Positions 38,943 through 48,909 are shown, counted from the stretch's first letter. The stretch: 64,000 bases of DNA from Paenibacillus crassostreae (GCF_001857945.1 NZ_CP017770.1:1736001-1800000), one strand, 5' to 3'. The notes: a model not told the origin generated them from the sequence alone. Numbers and translations are program-made.

Positions 38943-38951
38943 TAATGTATG
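38943..38951 (-). promoter_or_regulatory. Sigma-K-like -10 motif
   Basis: CATACATTA on the minus strand fits CATANNNTA exactly, 29 bp upstream of the TTG start. The -35 AC is not at the expected place. Confidence 0.45.
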
Positions 38952-39059
38952 TATTACAGAATTAAAGGGGACTGAGCGATACACCTATTTATATAAGTAG
39001 AAAGGCTAACGAAACAGACTTATATAACCCCTTATACACTACTGTGGAAAACAGTAATA

Positions 39060-39087
39060 AGCAGGTTCCCATACTGCGGAACCTGCT
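39060..39087. terminator. Hairpin after the second collagen-like gene
   Basis: Perfect 10-bp stem AGCAGGTTCC / GGAACCTGCT with an 8-nt loop, about 70 bp past the stop. The T-run after it on the minus strand is weak. Confidence 0.65.
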
Positions 39088-39154
39088 AGATTATCGTTAT
39101 TAATGGCCAACAGTTAATTCTTTTTTTATAATGTTCTAGAAGAAACTTAATGTA

Positions 39155-40237
39155 CTACACAATATTGATCTTGCATCTCTTCTTACAGATTACCTTTTTT
39201 TCGCATCTATAAGGTGCTTTGTATTTTTTTGAAACTTTACATTTTTTCGCTGCTAGTGTTTTGATAATACGTGCTACCGTTTTCTTCGATATACGAATAC
39301 CCCTTTTACGGAGGGCTTTGGTGATCTTCTCGACATCACACCTGAATTTATGATCGCAGATAACAGTATGGACCATCGATCGGCTTTGACAAGTTACTCC
39401 TTTTCTCCGCCCTCTAGCTCTGACATACACCGTTCGCCCTCGGGGTCCTGGAGGGCCCGGAGGGCCTGCTGGACCTACACCATAAGGTCCTGGAGGACCC
39501 GGAGGACCCGTTGGACCTACACCATAAGGTCCTGGAGGTCCTGGAGGACCCGGAGGACCCGCTGGACCTACACCATAAGGTCCTGGAGGACCCGGAGGAC
39601 CCGCTGGGCCTACACCATATGGGCCTTGTGGACCTTGAGGTCCTGCGACACCTTGAGGTCCTGCAACACCTTGAGGTCCTGCAACACCTTGCGGCCCTGC
39701 GGGGCCTGTGCCACCTATGCCATATGGTCCCGTGGGTCCTGCAATTCCTGCCGGGCCTGTGGGTCCGGCGACACCTGCGGGTCCTGCTGGACCTGTTGAA
39801 CCTTCACCATATGGACCCGTGGGTCCGGCAGGACCTGGGGGTCCAGCAAGACCCGTTGCGCCTGTCGCACCTGCACCCGGTCCAGTAGGGCCGATTGAAC
39901 CCGTTGGCCCTGTTGGTCCAGTTGCTCCCCTACCCGGAGAGACAAATTTTTTGAGTGAATCCATCTTATTTTGGAGAATAAATTCTGTCTTCGTAACCTC
40001 TTCTAGCATTTCCTTCACATTACAATTCAATGTTATAATTTCCTCAAATGTCGGTGCAGGCGTAACCCCTCCACCAGACAACGTTCCCAATGCATACTGA
40101 ATTTTTTCTGCTTCTGCGCTAAGAATATGGCTAAGACCTAGCTCCTGCATTGCAATAGAAGCTAATATTAGATTTACTGCATCATCACGAGTTACTGTAA
40201 TTTCAGGTGTAATATTAGGTATATTAGCTTGCGACAT
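39155..40237 (-). CDS. Collagen-like GPX-repeat protein with basic Cys-rich C-terminal domain
   Basis: A 360-residue protein. Residues 1-95 are the same N-terminal domain as its neighbours ([39 protein letters not shown]). Residues about 105-260 are Gly-X-Y triplets rich in Pro ([18 protein letters not shown]) with the punctuating GPYGVG, unlike the Thr-rich neighbour. The last 95 residues are strongly basic with about ten Cys ([28 protein letters not shown]). I recognise no known family there; disulfide or other cross-linking is a reasonable guess. AAGGAG lies about 11 bases upstream of the ATG. Confidence 0.87.
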   Translation of the reverse strand: MSQANIPNITPEITVTRDDAVNLILASIAMQELGLSHILSAEAEKIQYALGTLSGGGVTPAPTFEEIITLNCNVKEMLEEVTKTEFILQNKMDSLKKFVSPGRGATGPTGPTGSIGPTGPGAGATGATGLAGPPGPAGPTGPYGEGSTGPAGPAGVAGPTGPAGIAGPTGPYGIGGTGPAGPQGVAGPQGVAGPQGVAGPQGPQGPYGVGPAGPPGPPGPYGVGPAGPPGPPGPPGPYGVGPTGPPGPPGPYGVGPAGPPGPPGPRGRTVYVRARGRRKGVTCQSRSMVHTVICDHKFRCDVEKITKALRKRGIRISKKTVARIIKTLAAKKCKVSKKYKAPYRCEKKVICKKRCKINIV

Positions 40238-40269
40238 TTTGCAATACACTCCTTCCCTTTTTTCATTCA

Positions 40270-40297
40270 TCACGTATGATATACGAACAATAATAGT
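40270..40297 (-). promoter_or_regulatory. Sigma-K-like promoter of the second collagen-like gene
   Basis: AAC, 17 nt, CATACGTGA (one mismatch to CATANNNTA), 33 bp upstream of the ATG. The same geometry as at 38451-38478. Confidence 0.5.
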
Positions 40298-40358
40298 TCA
40301 ATATCTACATCCAGTGTATGAATTCACTATAAAAGGGATTGGACTATCTTACCTGTTT

Positions 40359-41531
40359 CTACTCTCCAATGGCTCCGAAAGTTGTTGCAGAAGATCCTTC
40401 TATTAACTTAAGGGCTTCATGTGCATCCCTATGATCTGGTAACAATTCAAGGGTTTTCAAATAGGCATCCTTAGCTTTTTCATAGTTCTTCAGATTTTGG
40501 TGACAGACTCCAATATAATAATGAGAATAGAAGCTGCCTACGCCAACCATAATTAAATGTGCCGTATTTACCTCCTTCAGTTCCAAACAGTGATTAAAGG
40601 ATATCAACGCTTTCGTGTACTCCTTAGATTGCATATAGATAATCCCTCTGTAGAAGTGTAAATCCACATAGTCGGGATAGAGTTGAATTGCAAAATTTAT
40701 TCCATCTTTGGCACCTTCATAACTTCCAAGTGCAAGTAAAATAGAGTATTTTAATTTATACAATAGGGAAGGTGGCATGGATTTTTTTTCTAAAAAGCGA
40801 CGAATAGACGTGTTCACAGACTCGAAGGCCTGAACAAGTTCTCCTGAACGATAAAGTTCGCTACCGATATGATAATCGATCCAAGGATCATAATCTTCCA
40901 GTTGCTTCTCTTTCTCCAGTAGACGTAAATTGCGCTCGGATTTCCCTTTAACCTCTACCTCATAGTCCATATAACCATAATGATGAATATTGACAGGAAG
41001 TGTAATAACTGATTGTTTAGTTAAACCTAATTCGGATATATCTAATTGCTCATGAACGGCATTACGAAAGCGGAGATTGGAATTATTACGGAAGAGCCGA
41101 TACTGTGCTAACAAGTGCGACTGATTATAACTAGCTGGAAGTGGACCATAATAGTTAATGATTTGGACACTACCCAACCAATACTTATCTTCTTTTAACA
41201 CATTTCGTAATAATTCAACACTTTCCCCCGCCACTTCTTCATCAGCATCAAGCCAGAGCACCCAATCTCCTGTGCTCTTCTCGAGACCATAATTACGTGC
41301 AGCCGCGAAATCATCATTCCACTCGTAAGAATAGACTGAAGCATTGAAACTCAGGGCAATTTCTTTCGTCCGATCCTCTGAACCTGTATCGACAATAATA
41401 ATCTCATCGACTACAGCCCTAACACTCTTCAAGCATTGTGCAAGTTTTTCCTCTTCATTTCGTACAATCATACAGAGTGACAACTTTTTAAATTCCTCCG
41501 AATTATTATCCACGATTGTATATCCTCCCAT
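40359..41531 (-). CDS. GT2 glycosyltransferase with C-terminal TPR repeats (paralogue)
   Basis: A 390-residue protein. GT2 domain with LSLCMIVRNEEEKLAQCLKS, VDTGSEDRTKEI, WNDDFAAARNYGLEKS and LWLDADEEV, then TPR repeats (IQLYPDYVDLHFYRGIIYMQ; LKNYEKAKDAYLKTLELLPD). It is related to the GT at 34395-35477, so two such enzymes flank the collagen-like genes. Three starts are possible: ATG at 41531, GTG six codons later after GGGAGG, and a TTG closer to the conserved domain. Protein or core glycosylation of the collagen stalk is the inferred role. Confidence 0.87.
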   Translation of the reverse strand: MGGYTIVDNNSEEFKKLSLCMIVRNEEEKLAQCLKSVRAVVDEIIIVDTGSEDRTKEIALSFNASVYSYEWNDDFAAARNYGLEKSTGDWVLWLDADEEVAGESVELLRNVLKEDKYWLGSVQIINYYGPLPASYNQSHLLAQYRLFRNNSNLRFRNAVHEQLDISELGLTKQSVITLPVNIHHYGYMDYEVEVKGKSERNLRLLEKEKQLEDYDPWIDYHIGSELYRSGELVQAFESVNTSIRRFLEKKSMPPSLLYKLKYSILLALGSYEGAKDGINFAIQLYPDYVDLHFYRGIIYMQSKEYTKALISFNHCLELKEVNTAHLIMVGVGSFYSHYYIGVCHQNLKNYEKAKDAYLKTLELLPDHRDAHEALKLIEGSSATTFGAIGE

Positions 41532-41696
41532 TTATTCATAGTTCGATATTTAGAATACGCACCACAAAATGAGTTAGAGATTAGAGACTCATGTAATACT
41601 AACTATATGTCTAGAGCCGTTTTCTGTTACATATGACATTTTTCAGGGCGTGCCATCCTTACCCGCTCATAGAGTATAGTGTTGTTACCAAGCAAC

Positions 41697-41862
41697 ACAA
41701 GCTGAAACGGCTACGCCGTCCTTTTAAAGGACGGTATCTGTCTCTGCCGAAATATAAGGGTATAAAGTATGAAGAATCAATTTCATAATTACGCAAATCG
41801 ATTTTGATACATCGGCGATTATGAAATTGATTCAAGTGAAACTTATATTTTCTTATATTTAA
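41697..41862. repeat. Repeat A, copy 1, interrupted by repeat B
   Basis: ACAAGC, a hairpin-rich stretch with CCGTCCTTTTAAAGGACGG, and AAATATAAG form the left part; the right arm ACTTATATTTTCTTATATTT follows only after the 60-bp repeat B. It matches the uninterrupted copy at 52911-53010. Repeat B thus appears inserted into the loop of the long A hairpin. Confidence 0.75.
41774..41833. repeat. Palindromic repeat B, copy 2
   Basis: 60 bp, 16-bp perfect inverted ends, three differences from the copy at 9999-10058. Confidence 0.85.
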
Positions 41863-41863
41863 G

Positions 41864-41904
41864 AGAGGCCTCTCACAAGTTCAATGAACTCATGAGAGGC
41901 CTCT
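41864..41904. terminator. Double-stem terminator of the GH94-type gene
   Basis: Outer stem AGAGGCCTCTCA / TGAGAGGCCTCT encloses an inner stem AGTTCA / TGAACT. It lies 40 bp after the GH94-type stop. The same two-level design occurs at 50700-50742 and 53016-53054. Confidence 0.75.
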
Positions 41905-41943
41905 TTGTGCGAATTGCCTTAGGTTCTTAGGCCTTCGATAATT

Positions 41944-44325
41944 CTAGAATGGAATTTTCACTAACACCTTATATTCTACATCTGATTTCAGATCTTTAAT
42001 GATTCCATCTTCTATATAATTGCCATGAACATATACCTCTGTTGTGGTTACACTGGCATCTCGCTTTATATGGAATTGAAGTTCTACTCCTCTAAACATA
42101 CGTTTAACCGTAACCTCTTGCCACTCAGAAGGAAGCTGTGGCCGGATATGAATACCTTCTTTATTACCCTGTAATCCAAATAGACCATCAATCAAACAGC
42201 GATAAACCCATGGAACGGTTCCTGTATTAAATAAATGGCTGGACCGTCCAGCAGTATGCGGAATTTGTCTATATGCACCTCTATAATAATTAGGTATGAA
42301 TACAGGCAATTGACCACGTCTAATAATATCCTCTGAGTCTGGTCCTGGAATCATTTTTCGAAGTAAACGATAGGCATTATCTTTCTCTCCCACGGCGTAC
42401 AACCCATAGATATAAAATGCTGCAGCGTGATTATACACCGCCCCATTCTCTGCGGTCCCTGGATGTTTCTGCGTTACTCTACCTACATCCTCTCGCATTG
42501 CTGTAAAAGATGGTGCTAGTTTCTCAACTCCGTAGGGTGTTTCTAATTGATCTTTAACAGCTTGGATCAGCTTACGCTGTTTCAATTCATCGGCAGCACC
42601 ACTTAGTAATGCCCACCCCTGGGGATTGATGAAAATTCTACCTTCCTTATCTTCACTAATACCAAATACAACATTATCATCTGTTATTCCGCGCGCATAC
42701 CATTCTCCATCCCATAAATACTTATTCACCACTTCATTTGTTTCATTCGCCGCCAATCGATATTCTTTACTCATTTTCAATTGGTCACTGTGCTCACATA
42801 TATCAGCCCATATCATAAATGCATATGACGTTGCGATCGTTAACCACCCGGATACACCTTTTCCTTTGTAACCAACCATATTCATCGGGTCACACCAGTC
42901 GCCTTGATTAATAAAATTCAATCCTCGCTCATCTCTATCCTTCATAAGCCAGTGCATCGCACGATTGATATGTTCAAATACAGTTCCAACTTCCTTACGA
43001 TCAGCATAGGGAACTACTTCATCTAAGAGAGTATAATCATTTGTTTCATCTAAATAAGTACTCAAGCAGATGGGTAACCACACACAATGATCCGTATGAG
43101 GGACTTGATTAATATATTTCAACTCAGCATCCTCATGTAGAATAATACCATCCGGCATGGCACCGCTCGTATTCTGTTGGCTTAACGCTGTAAGAAAAGC
43201 ATTCCTTGCCATCTGTGGTTTAATGTAACTCATGCCCATATTGTCTTGAAGATAATTGCGAGTCTGAGGATCTGTTGTTAGACGATTAGTTTGGCCATGA
43301 TAATACATTTGCCGCGGTAACCAATGATTCACGAAATTATCTAAATCAGCATCCGGTGTCTTAATCTCAATACAGCCTCTGCCTTCTCTTATGTATTCTG
43401 CATATTCCAGTTCAGCTAACATAAAACCATCATCGCCACTGGCATTCGTATCTATGAAATAGGTCCGTCGAATCTGAGCAATCTCATCTTCCGTTTTAGC
43501 TGGACCGAATATGAACCGATAAGCCTTCTCTTCTCCTGGTTCCACATCGATTCTATATTGTAGAGCAGCAACAGGCATTTCATATCTGGCTTCTCCATTA
43601 GAGAGCAATTCGTTCTGGATCGCTGATGGGTTGGTTATACCACCTTCACCTTCAAAGGCTTCTTGATTGACTTCCCATGCGGAAGGTTCCTGATCAGCTA
43701 ATAGAAATGTCTTGTCTTTCAGAGTTTTGATCTTGTCATAATCTTGATATTTCTGATATGGAGTAATCGCCGAACACACAATCGCTTGTAAAGCTTCATT
43801 GTATTCCGCTGATTGATTCATCCATGACATATATCCTACTGTAAAATATGGATAAATACTTAATTTGCGTTTCATTGACGAAAGGTTGGTCACCTTCACT
43901 CGCCACAATTCCATTGGATCTTCTTTAGGTAAACTTAGACTCATTTCTATTAAAATATCATTACTTTCAATCTTCCATACGATATTATGTTTCCCTACTG
44001 AAAATGTATACTTATCGGGAAGTACACGAACAGGTTCATAAGGCGCAGAGAATATTTCACCACTCACCTCATCTTTCACATAAACAAAACGACCAGGATG
44101 ATGTGCATAATAAGGTTGCTCTGGTTGCATAAACGTCTTCGCTTCTAAGTTAGGAGCATAAGAGTATTTCCCCGGTTCTGGTTGCATGTACTGAGCCACA
44201 GCATACCCACGGCAATTCATGTGAATCATCATCTTTTCATTCCATAAGAATCCCGAAGCCTTTGGTAGAATAGTGGGACTTGTCAATTCAACATATTCAT
44301 TATTTTCAGTTGCCTTTATCATCAT
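41944..44325 (-). CDS. GH94-type (glycosyltransferase 36-like) carbohydrate phosphorylase
   Basis: A 793-residue cytoplasmic enzyme of the inverting phosphorylase family. The N-terminal beta-sandwich (GFLWNEKMMIHMNCRGYAVA) is followed by an alpha/alpha barrel with QNTSGAMPDG, HTDHCVWLPI and NQGDWCDPMNMVG, where the general acid Asp of GH94 enzymes is expected. The C-terminus RPQLPSEWQEVTVKRMFRG matches the family. The disaccharide substrate is unclear; the DWCDP form differs from the common DWND. The start at tandem ATGs near 44325 follows AAGGAGG. Confidence 0.85.
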   Translation of the reverse strand: MMIKATENNEYVELTSPTILPKASGFLWNEKMMIHMNCRGYAVAQYMQPEPGKYSYAPNLEAKTFMQPEQPYYAHHPGRFVYVKDEVSGEIFSAPYEPVRVLPDKYTFSVGKHNIVWKIESNDILIEMSLSLPKEDPMELWRVKVTNLSSMKRKLSIYPYFTVGYMSWMNQSAEYNEALQAIVCSAITPYQKYQDYDKIKTLKDKTFLLADQEPSAWEVNQEAFEGEGGITNPSAIQNELLSNGEARYEMPVAALQYRIDVEPGEEKAYRFIFGPAKTEDEIAQIRRTYFIDTNASGDDGFMLAELEYAEYIREGRGCIEIKTPDADLDNFVNHWLPRQMYYHGQTNRLTTDPQTRNYLQDNMGMSYIKPQMARNAFLTALSQQNTSGAMPDGIILHEDAELKYINQVPHTDHCVWLPICLSTYLDETNDYTLLDEVVPYADRKEVGTVFEHINRAMHWLMKDRDERGLNFINQGDWCDPMNMVGYKGKGVSGWLTIATSYAFMIWADICEHSDQLKMSKEYRLAANETNEVVNKYLWDGEWYARGITDDNVVFGISEDKEGRIFINPQGWALLSGAADELKQRKLIQAVKDQLETPYGVEKLAPSFTAMREDVGRVTQKHPGTAENGAVYNHAAAFYIYGLYAVGEKDNAYRLLRKMIPGPDSEDIIRRGQLPVFIPNYYRGAYRQIPHTAGRSSHLFNTGTVPWVYRCLIDGLFGLQGNKEGIHIRPQLPSEWQEVTVKRMFRGVELQFHIKRDASVTTTEVYVHGNYIEDGIIKDLKSDVEYKVLVKIPF

Positions 44326-44363
44326 CCTAGTCCTCCTTAAATTCATCATACAACTTCCTTATA

Positions 44364-45101
44364 CTAAAAGTTAATCTTCTCTAAGTAAAGCCCACATGCA
44401 TCTGCCATTCCACCGGTTTGAACCCGTTCCTTTGATTGGAGAATGGATGGTATTTCTTTGGCTTCTATCTCACCTAAGCCTACCTCGATCAGCGTGCCAA
44501 TCATCTTTCGAACCATATTATATAGAAAACCATTTCCACTCACGCGAAATTGGATGAAACCTCCACTCTCTTCTAGATCTAGAGAATAAATTTCCCGCAC
44601 CATCGTCTTTTTATTAGACTTAGCATTGGAATAAGCCGTAAAATCATGCTCGCCGACAAAATACTGACATGCTTTTCTCATTTGTACGATATCTAGCTTC
44701 TTCCTAACATGCATACTGTACTTTCTCATGATAGGATGGCTATAATATTCGTTCCAGATTTTATAAATATAAGTTTTATCCTTCGCATGATAGCGGGCGT
44801 GAAAACGGTCATCTACTAGTGTAATCTCCGGAATGCTAATGTCTGGAGGTAAATAACTATTCAATACTGTCATCATTTTAGATTCAGGTATATCTTCACT
44901 AATCTTAAAGTTAGCTATTTGAGCAAGTGCGTGTACTCCCGCATCCGTTCTACTCGATCCAATGATTTCAATAGAGTGTCCTACCAATTCTGATAAGGCC
45001 TTTTCTATTTTCCCTTGAACAGTATTGTCATTATCCCCTAACCGCTGCCAACCTTTATATCGACCACCATCATATTGAATTTTCAGTTTGTAATTATTCA
45101 T
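44364..45101 (-). CDS. truA: tRNA pseudouridine synthase A
   Basis: Isomerises uridines 38-40 in the tRNA anticodon arm. The 245-residue product has KIQYDGGRYKGWQRLGDNDN, the catalytic Asp in GSSRTDAGVHALAQ, ARYHAKDKTY and VSGNGFLYNMVRKMIGTLIE. RBS AAAGGGG. It is away from the ribosomal-protein cluster where Firmicute truA usually lies, so it may be a second copy. Probably co-transcribed with the GH94-type gene. Confidence 0.94.
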   Translation of the reverse strand: MNNYKLKIQYDGGRYKGWQRLGDNDNTVQGKIEKALSELVGHSIEIIGSSRTDAGVHALAQIANFKISEDIPESKMMTVLNSYLPPDISIPEITLVDDRFHARYHAKDKTYIYKIWNEYYSHPIMRKYSMHVRKKLDIVQMRKACQYFVGEHDFTAYSNAKSNKKTMVREIYSLDLEESGGFIQFRVSGNGFLYNMVRKMIGTLIEVGLGEIEAKEIPSILQSKERVQTGGMADACGLYLEKINF

Positions 45102-45222
45102 TGTTAACCCCTTTTTCTTTGTAATCCTATTCCCAATTCCGTTTATTATATTACTTCACTGAACCATATAATAACACAAGTTTATGGTTTTTCCATTTAC
45201 CAAACATGAAAGATACAAAAGA

Positions 45223-45265
45223 AAGACGCATCCAAGGAATTCTAATAATCCAAGAAATGCGTCTT
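45223..45265 (-). terminator. Terminator of the phn operon
   Basis: Stem AAGACGCAT / ATGCGTCTT with a long loop, followed on the minus strand by TTCTTTTG. It lies just after the last permease gene. Confidence 0.75.
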
Positions 45266-45284
45266 AACTGTTTATTCAATTTGA

Positions 45285-46094
45285 TTAACCTTTTACTAAT
45301 TTACTGCGCACTTTATTCGATACAACTTCCACTATTAAAATAAGTACAATAAGGCCAATTAGAATAGATCCTACTTCCGACCAGCGATAAGCATTCATTG
45401 CAAAAATAAGTGGGGCACCTATCCCACCGGCTCCAACTAATCCGAGAATAGCCGCATCACGTAGATTCATATCAAAGCGATAAATAACGATGGACATGAA
45501 CATGGCTGACAACTGAGGGAGAATACCGTAGCGAATCTTCTCGATTGTCGTACAACCAATGGATTCCATAGACTCAAGCACAGATGTATCTAAATCTTCA
45601 ATAACATCAACATATAGCTTCGATAACATACCGACGCTGGTCAGCGATATGGTAAGCACACCTGTAAAAGGACCTTGCCCTGTCACGCGAATGAACATTA
45701 ACCCATACACAATAGGTGGAATTGTGCGGATGACAATTAATAAGAGTCGAATAACATAAGCTACTGGTTTCGGCACAATATTGGATGCAGACAGAAAAGC
45801 AAGCGGAATAGCTAGCACCGCCCCAACAATGGTTCCTAAAAAAGCGATGGCCATGGTTTCAAGCAATAAATATAAGACCCCACCTGTAGTCAAATTAAAC
45901 AATAGTTCTGTATCTGGTTGAATTAGCCCTAATAAAATGTTTTTCGCGATCGACAATCCATTTGCTGTTACATTATCCAATTGCACTGCTGATGTAGACC
46001 ACACAAAAATAATGAGGACAATCACAGTGATTAGTAAATTAGGCAGATAGCGGTTTGTGGCTTGTTGTAACTGTTTATCTATAGCATTCATCAT
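45285..46094 (-). CDS. phnE: Phosphonate-type ABC importer permease 2
   Basis: A 269-residue permease with about six helices. The EAA-type loop SVLESMESIGCTTIEKIRYG and the NLRDAAILGLVGAGGIGAP motif are typical of PhnE. It follows the first phnE with an 8-bp gap, and GTAGGTGAAG lies before tandem ATGs. Tandem phnE genes are common in Gram-positive phn importers and probably form a heterodimer. Confidence 0.9.
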   Translation of the reverse strand: MMNAIDKQLQQATNRYLPNLLITVIVLIIFVWSTSAVQLDNVTANGLSIAKNILLGLIQPDTELLFNLTTGGVLYLLLETMAIAFLGTIVGAVLAIPLAFLSASNIVPKPVAYVIRLLLIVIRTIPPIVYGLMFIRVTGQGPFTGVLTISLTSVGMLSKLYVDVIEDLDTSVLESMESIGCTTIEKIRYGILPQLSAMFMSIVIYRFDMNLRDAAILGLVGAGGIGAPLIFAMNAYRWSEVGSILIGLIVLILIVEVVSNKVRSKLVKG

Positions 46095-46102
46095 TTCTTC
46101 AC

Positions 46103-46918
46103 CTACATCAGTTTCTTTCGGAAATATTCGCTAATCGTTTCAATCACGAACACGGTACATACGAGCATCAATAAAATCATCCCCACGTTGGCATAGTTTC
46201 TCCAGCCAAGACTCTCAGCTAACAATAAACCAATTCCACCTGCACCAACGTATCCTAATATAGAAGCATACCGAACATTCCCCTCGAAACAGAACAATGA
46301 TGTCGATAGATAGTTAGGTAGCACCTGTGGAAATATAGCATACCGGAACGATTGAATTGTTGTCAGACCCATTGCATTCATGGCCTCATAGGCACCCATT
46401 TCTGCATTTTCGATCTGCTCGTACAGCAATTTACCTATATAAGAAATAGTAAACAAGAAAATTGCAACCGTTCCTGCCATCGTTCCTAATCCAAAAATAA
46501 ATGTAGCGATCAGCGCTACAACTAAAGTCGGCAATGTTCGAAGTATACTCAAAATAAATTTGGTGACTGAAGGAATCCAACGACTGCGATTAATATTACT
46601 TGCTGCTAACATCGCGATCGGTAATGCACAAATAGCACCAAGTGCAGAACCGAATAATGACATCTTAATAGTAGCAATTAGTGGTTCCCATAGCTTCGGC
46701 ATATAAGCCCATGTTGGGGGGATCATTTCATTAATAATGACAAAAAACTGATTGATTCGTTTAAGTAATCTTTGCAGATCAAAATCAGTAATCTGCACGG
46801 AAAGATAGATCAGCACTATAAAAACTAATAATATGATCGGAGTCATCGATCGTTTTTGGATGACGACTTTTCCATTAGGCAACTCTATTGTTTTAGGTGG
46901 AAACAGCTTCGTTAGCAT
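46103..46918 (-). CDS. phnE: Phosphonate-type ABC importer permease 1
   Basis: A 271-residue permease. EAA-like EMGAYEAMNAMGLTTIQSFRYA and EGNVRYASILGYVGAGGIGL mark the PhnE family. It overlaps the phnC gene by 26 bp, so translation is likely coupled. Membrane partner of the ATPase and of the second phnE. Confidence 0.9.
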   Translation of the reverse strand: MLTKLFPPKTIELPNGKVVIQKRSMTPIILLVFIVLIYLSVQITDFDLQRLLKRINQFFVIINEMIPPTWAYMPKLWEPLIATIKMSLFGSALGAICALPIAMLAASNINRSRWIPSVTKFILSILRTLPTLVVALIATFIFGLGTMAGTVAIFLFTISYIGKLLYEQIENAEMGAYEAMNAMGLTTIQSFRYAIFPQVLPNYLSTSLFCFEGNVRYASILGYVGAGGIGLLLAESLGWRNYANVGMILLMLVCTVFVIETISEYFRKKLM

Positions 46919-47678
46919 GGCTACCGCTGCCTCCTTTTTCTACTTGACCATTGTATATAAGATGCAGTACTTGATCATTCACCTCTTGTGAAGGACCATC
47001 ATATACAACTTCACCAGCTCGTATACCAATGACGCGTGTAGCATAAGCCAAGGCTAATTCGACATGGTGAATATTAATAATCACGGTCATATTCATCTCT
47101 TCGTTAATACGTCTGAAATCTTCCATCACTTGATTGGCGGTAACCGGATCTAAGGAAGCTACTGGTTCATCTGCTAGAATAATTCCCGGATTCTGTGCTA
47201 ATGTTCTTGCCAAAGCAACACGTTGCTGTTGTCCTCCAGATAATTGATCTACACGTACATACGCCTTATCCAAAATACCGACTTTATCTAGCGACATCAG
47301 TGCTCTTCTCTTTTCATCTTCTGTAAATATCCCAAGTGTTTTACGCCAAAATGGCATCTCAGGTACGAACGCTACCAATACATTTTTAATAACTGAAATT
47401 CTTGTCACTAAGTTAAAGGATTGAAAGATCATTCCGATCTTCCGACGTAGTTGACGGATACCTCTTCCTTTAAGTTTACTAATTTCTATCCCCTCAACCG
47501 TCAATGTGCCTTCCGAAATATCATGCATTCGATTAATACAACGCAGTAACGTCGACTTTCCTGCACCTGACAAACCAATAATGGCGATATATTCACCTTG
47601 GTCAATTGACAAATTAATATCTTTTAATGCTACTAATCCATTCGGATATTGTTTGTGTACCTGCTTAAATTCAATCAT
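46893..47678 (-). CDS. phnC: Phosphonate-type ABC importer ATPase
   Basis: A 261-residue ATPase. Walker A GLSGAGKST, Q-loop FQSFNLV, signature LSGGQQQRVALAR, Walker B IILADEPVASLDP and H-loop NIHHVELA. The ATG at 47678 has GGAG seven bases upstream, and the frame extension beyond it runs into an attenuator hairpin. Energises uptake with the two permeases. Confidence 0.92.
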   Translation of the reverse strand: MIEFKQVHKQYPNGLVALKDINLSIDQGEYIAIIGLSGAGKSTLLRCINRMHDISEGTLTVEGIEISKLKGRGIRQLRRKIGMIFQSFNLVTRISVIKNVLVAFVPEMPFWRKTLGIFTEDEKRRALMSLDKVGILDKAYVRVDQLSGGQQQRVALARTLAQNPGIILADEPVASLDPVTANQVMEDFRRINEEMNMTVIINIHHVELALAYATRVIGIRAGEVVYDGPSQEVNDQVLHLIYNGQVEKGGSGSHANEAVST

Positions 47679-47700
47679 AGACGTACTCCAATCACTGAAA

Positions 47701-47728
47701 AATGAGAACATAACAACATGTTCTCATT
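47701..47728 (-). terminator. Intercistronic terminator/attenuator between phnD and phnC
   Basis: Perfect stem AATGAGAACAT / ATGTTCTCATT with a 6-nt loop, followed on the minus strand by TTTT. As at 18841, it would favour expression of the binding protein over the rest of the importer. Confidence 0.72.
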
Positions 47729-47759
47729 CTTCGTAAAATTAAGTTGTAATAGATAGTAA

Positions 47760-48860
47760 TTATTTTAATTGTTGTACTAGTTCTTGCGCTTTACGCTCAT
47801 TGTCATAATCGGCATCCGTTGCTACTTGGTAACCACCATGGCTATAAATAGCGATTACTTCTTTACCTTCAGCAGAATTACCAATATTGATAAATGCTTG
47901 CTCTAATGCAGTTTTTAAACTCTCATCCATGATTTCAGAGTTTTTACTTACACTTACTGTATCGTTATAGATCGCTGGCATTACACCGATTAGATCTGTT
48001 TCTTCCCAAATGGAAGCGGTGCGGGTAAATTCAGTTGTCCATTTTTCTTCGTAATCTCTACGTGCATCTGCATAAGTGACAAGCACATCGGTTTGACCAG
48101 CAGCAAGACGAGCAAATGCACTTGCATAAGAATCAGCTTGCACGACTTGAGAAAGATCCGTAATTGTTTTGCTGAAATTCTCTTTCAACCATAGTGCTGG
48201 GTAAATGTATCCAGCAGGAGATGATGATGACATCACGTTCCAAGATACATTATTCAAATCTTCAAACGTTAGTGCTTCACCATTATTCACTTTTGCCGCT
48301 AGTGCTTTTCCCTTATCCGAAGGGCCAGCTACAAGGATTGCACGATAAGAAGTCGCTTGATTGGTAGTTGGCGCTGTTGGCTCATTCTTATTCCAATCTG
48401 CAGGGTTATCTGAATCATTACTTAAGCCATCGCGAGTTGCAGTTAGAATAACTTCTGCGCCATCATCGTAGAGCACATAAGTGCCGCCCGGTATTAATCC
48501 AACATCAACTGTACCTGCAGATAAGCCCTCACCGACAGCTTCATAGCTTGTACCCACCGTAATTTCAACTTCACCTACATCATAACCAAGTCCTGCAAGT
48601 TCTTTCGTTAGCAACTCCTTTAAAGGCTCCGTAGCTGTAACGATTTCCGCAGGATCGCGTGATGGTACGAAACCTACCGAAAGCTTCTCAATTTCTTTAT
48701 TAGACTTTACTTCTTCTTCTGGAACTGTAGCATTTTCTGTTTTGGTAGTATTATTTGCACTAGGTGTATTATTTGATGAATTGGCCGTTCCCTCATTACC
48801 ACAAGCCGCTAATACGAATAACAGCATCAACGCTACACTTAACAATCCTAATTTTCTCAT
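47760..48860 (-). CDS. phnD: Phosphonate/phosphite-type substrate-binding lipoprotein
   Basis: A 366-residue lipoprotein. Signal peptide with lipobox VLAACG (Cys20), an Asn/Thr-rich linker, then a PhnD domain (KLSVGFVPSRDPAEIVT, GTVDVGLIPGGTYVL, SSSPAGYIYPALWL). RBS GGGAGGG. The ligand could be phosphonate, phosphite or a phosphate ester; no C-P lyase or phosphonatase gene is in the window. A PhoP-box-like array lies 50-88 bp upstream. Confidence 0.91.
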   Translation of the reverse strand: MRKLGLLSVALMLLFVLAACGNEGTANSSNNTPSANNTTKTENATVPEEEVKSNKEIEKLSVGFVPSRDPAEIVTATEPLKELLTKELAGLGYDVGEVEITVGTSYEAVGEGLSAGTVDVGLIPGGTYVLYDDGAEVILTATRDGLSNDSDNPADWNKNEPTAPTTNQATSYRAILVAGPSDKGKALAAKVNNGEALTFEDLNNVSWNVMSSSSPAGYIYPALWLKENFSKTITDLSQVVQADSYASAFARLAAGQTDVLVTYADARRDYEEKWTTEFTRTASIWEETDLIGVMPAIYNDTVSVSKNSEIMDESLKTALEQAFINIGNSAEGKEVIAIYSHGGYQVATDADYDNERKAQELVQQLK

Positions 48861-48909
48861 CTCTATTTCCCTCCCATGAATAACATACTCAATTAATATA
48901 CTTGCTAAA

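Noticed and set aside
39350-40100. Plus-strand frames opposite the second collagen-like gene
   Set aside because: Same repeat artefact, with no RBS or conserved domain.
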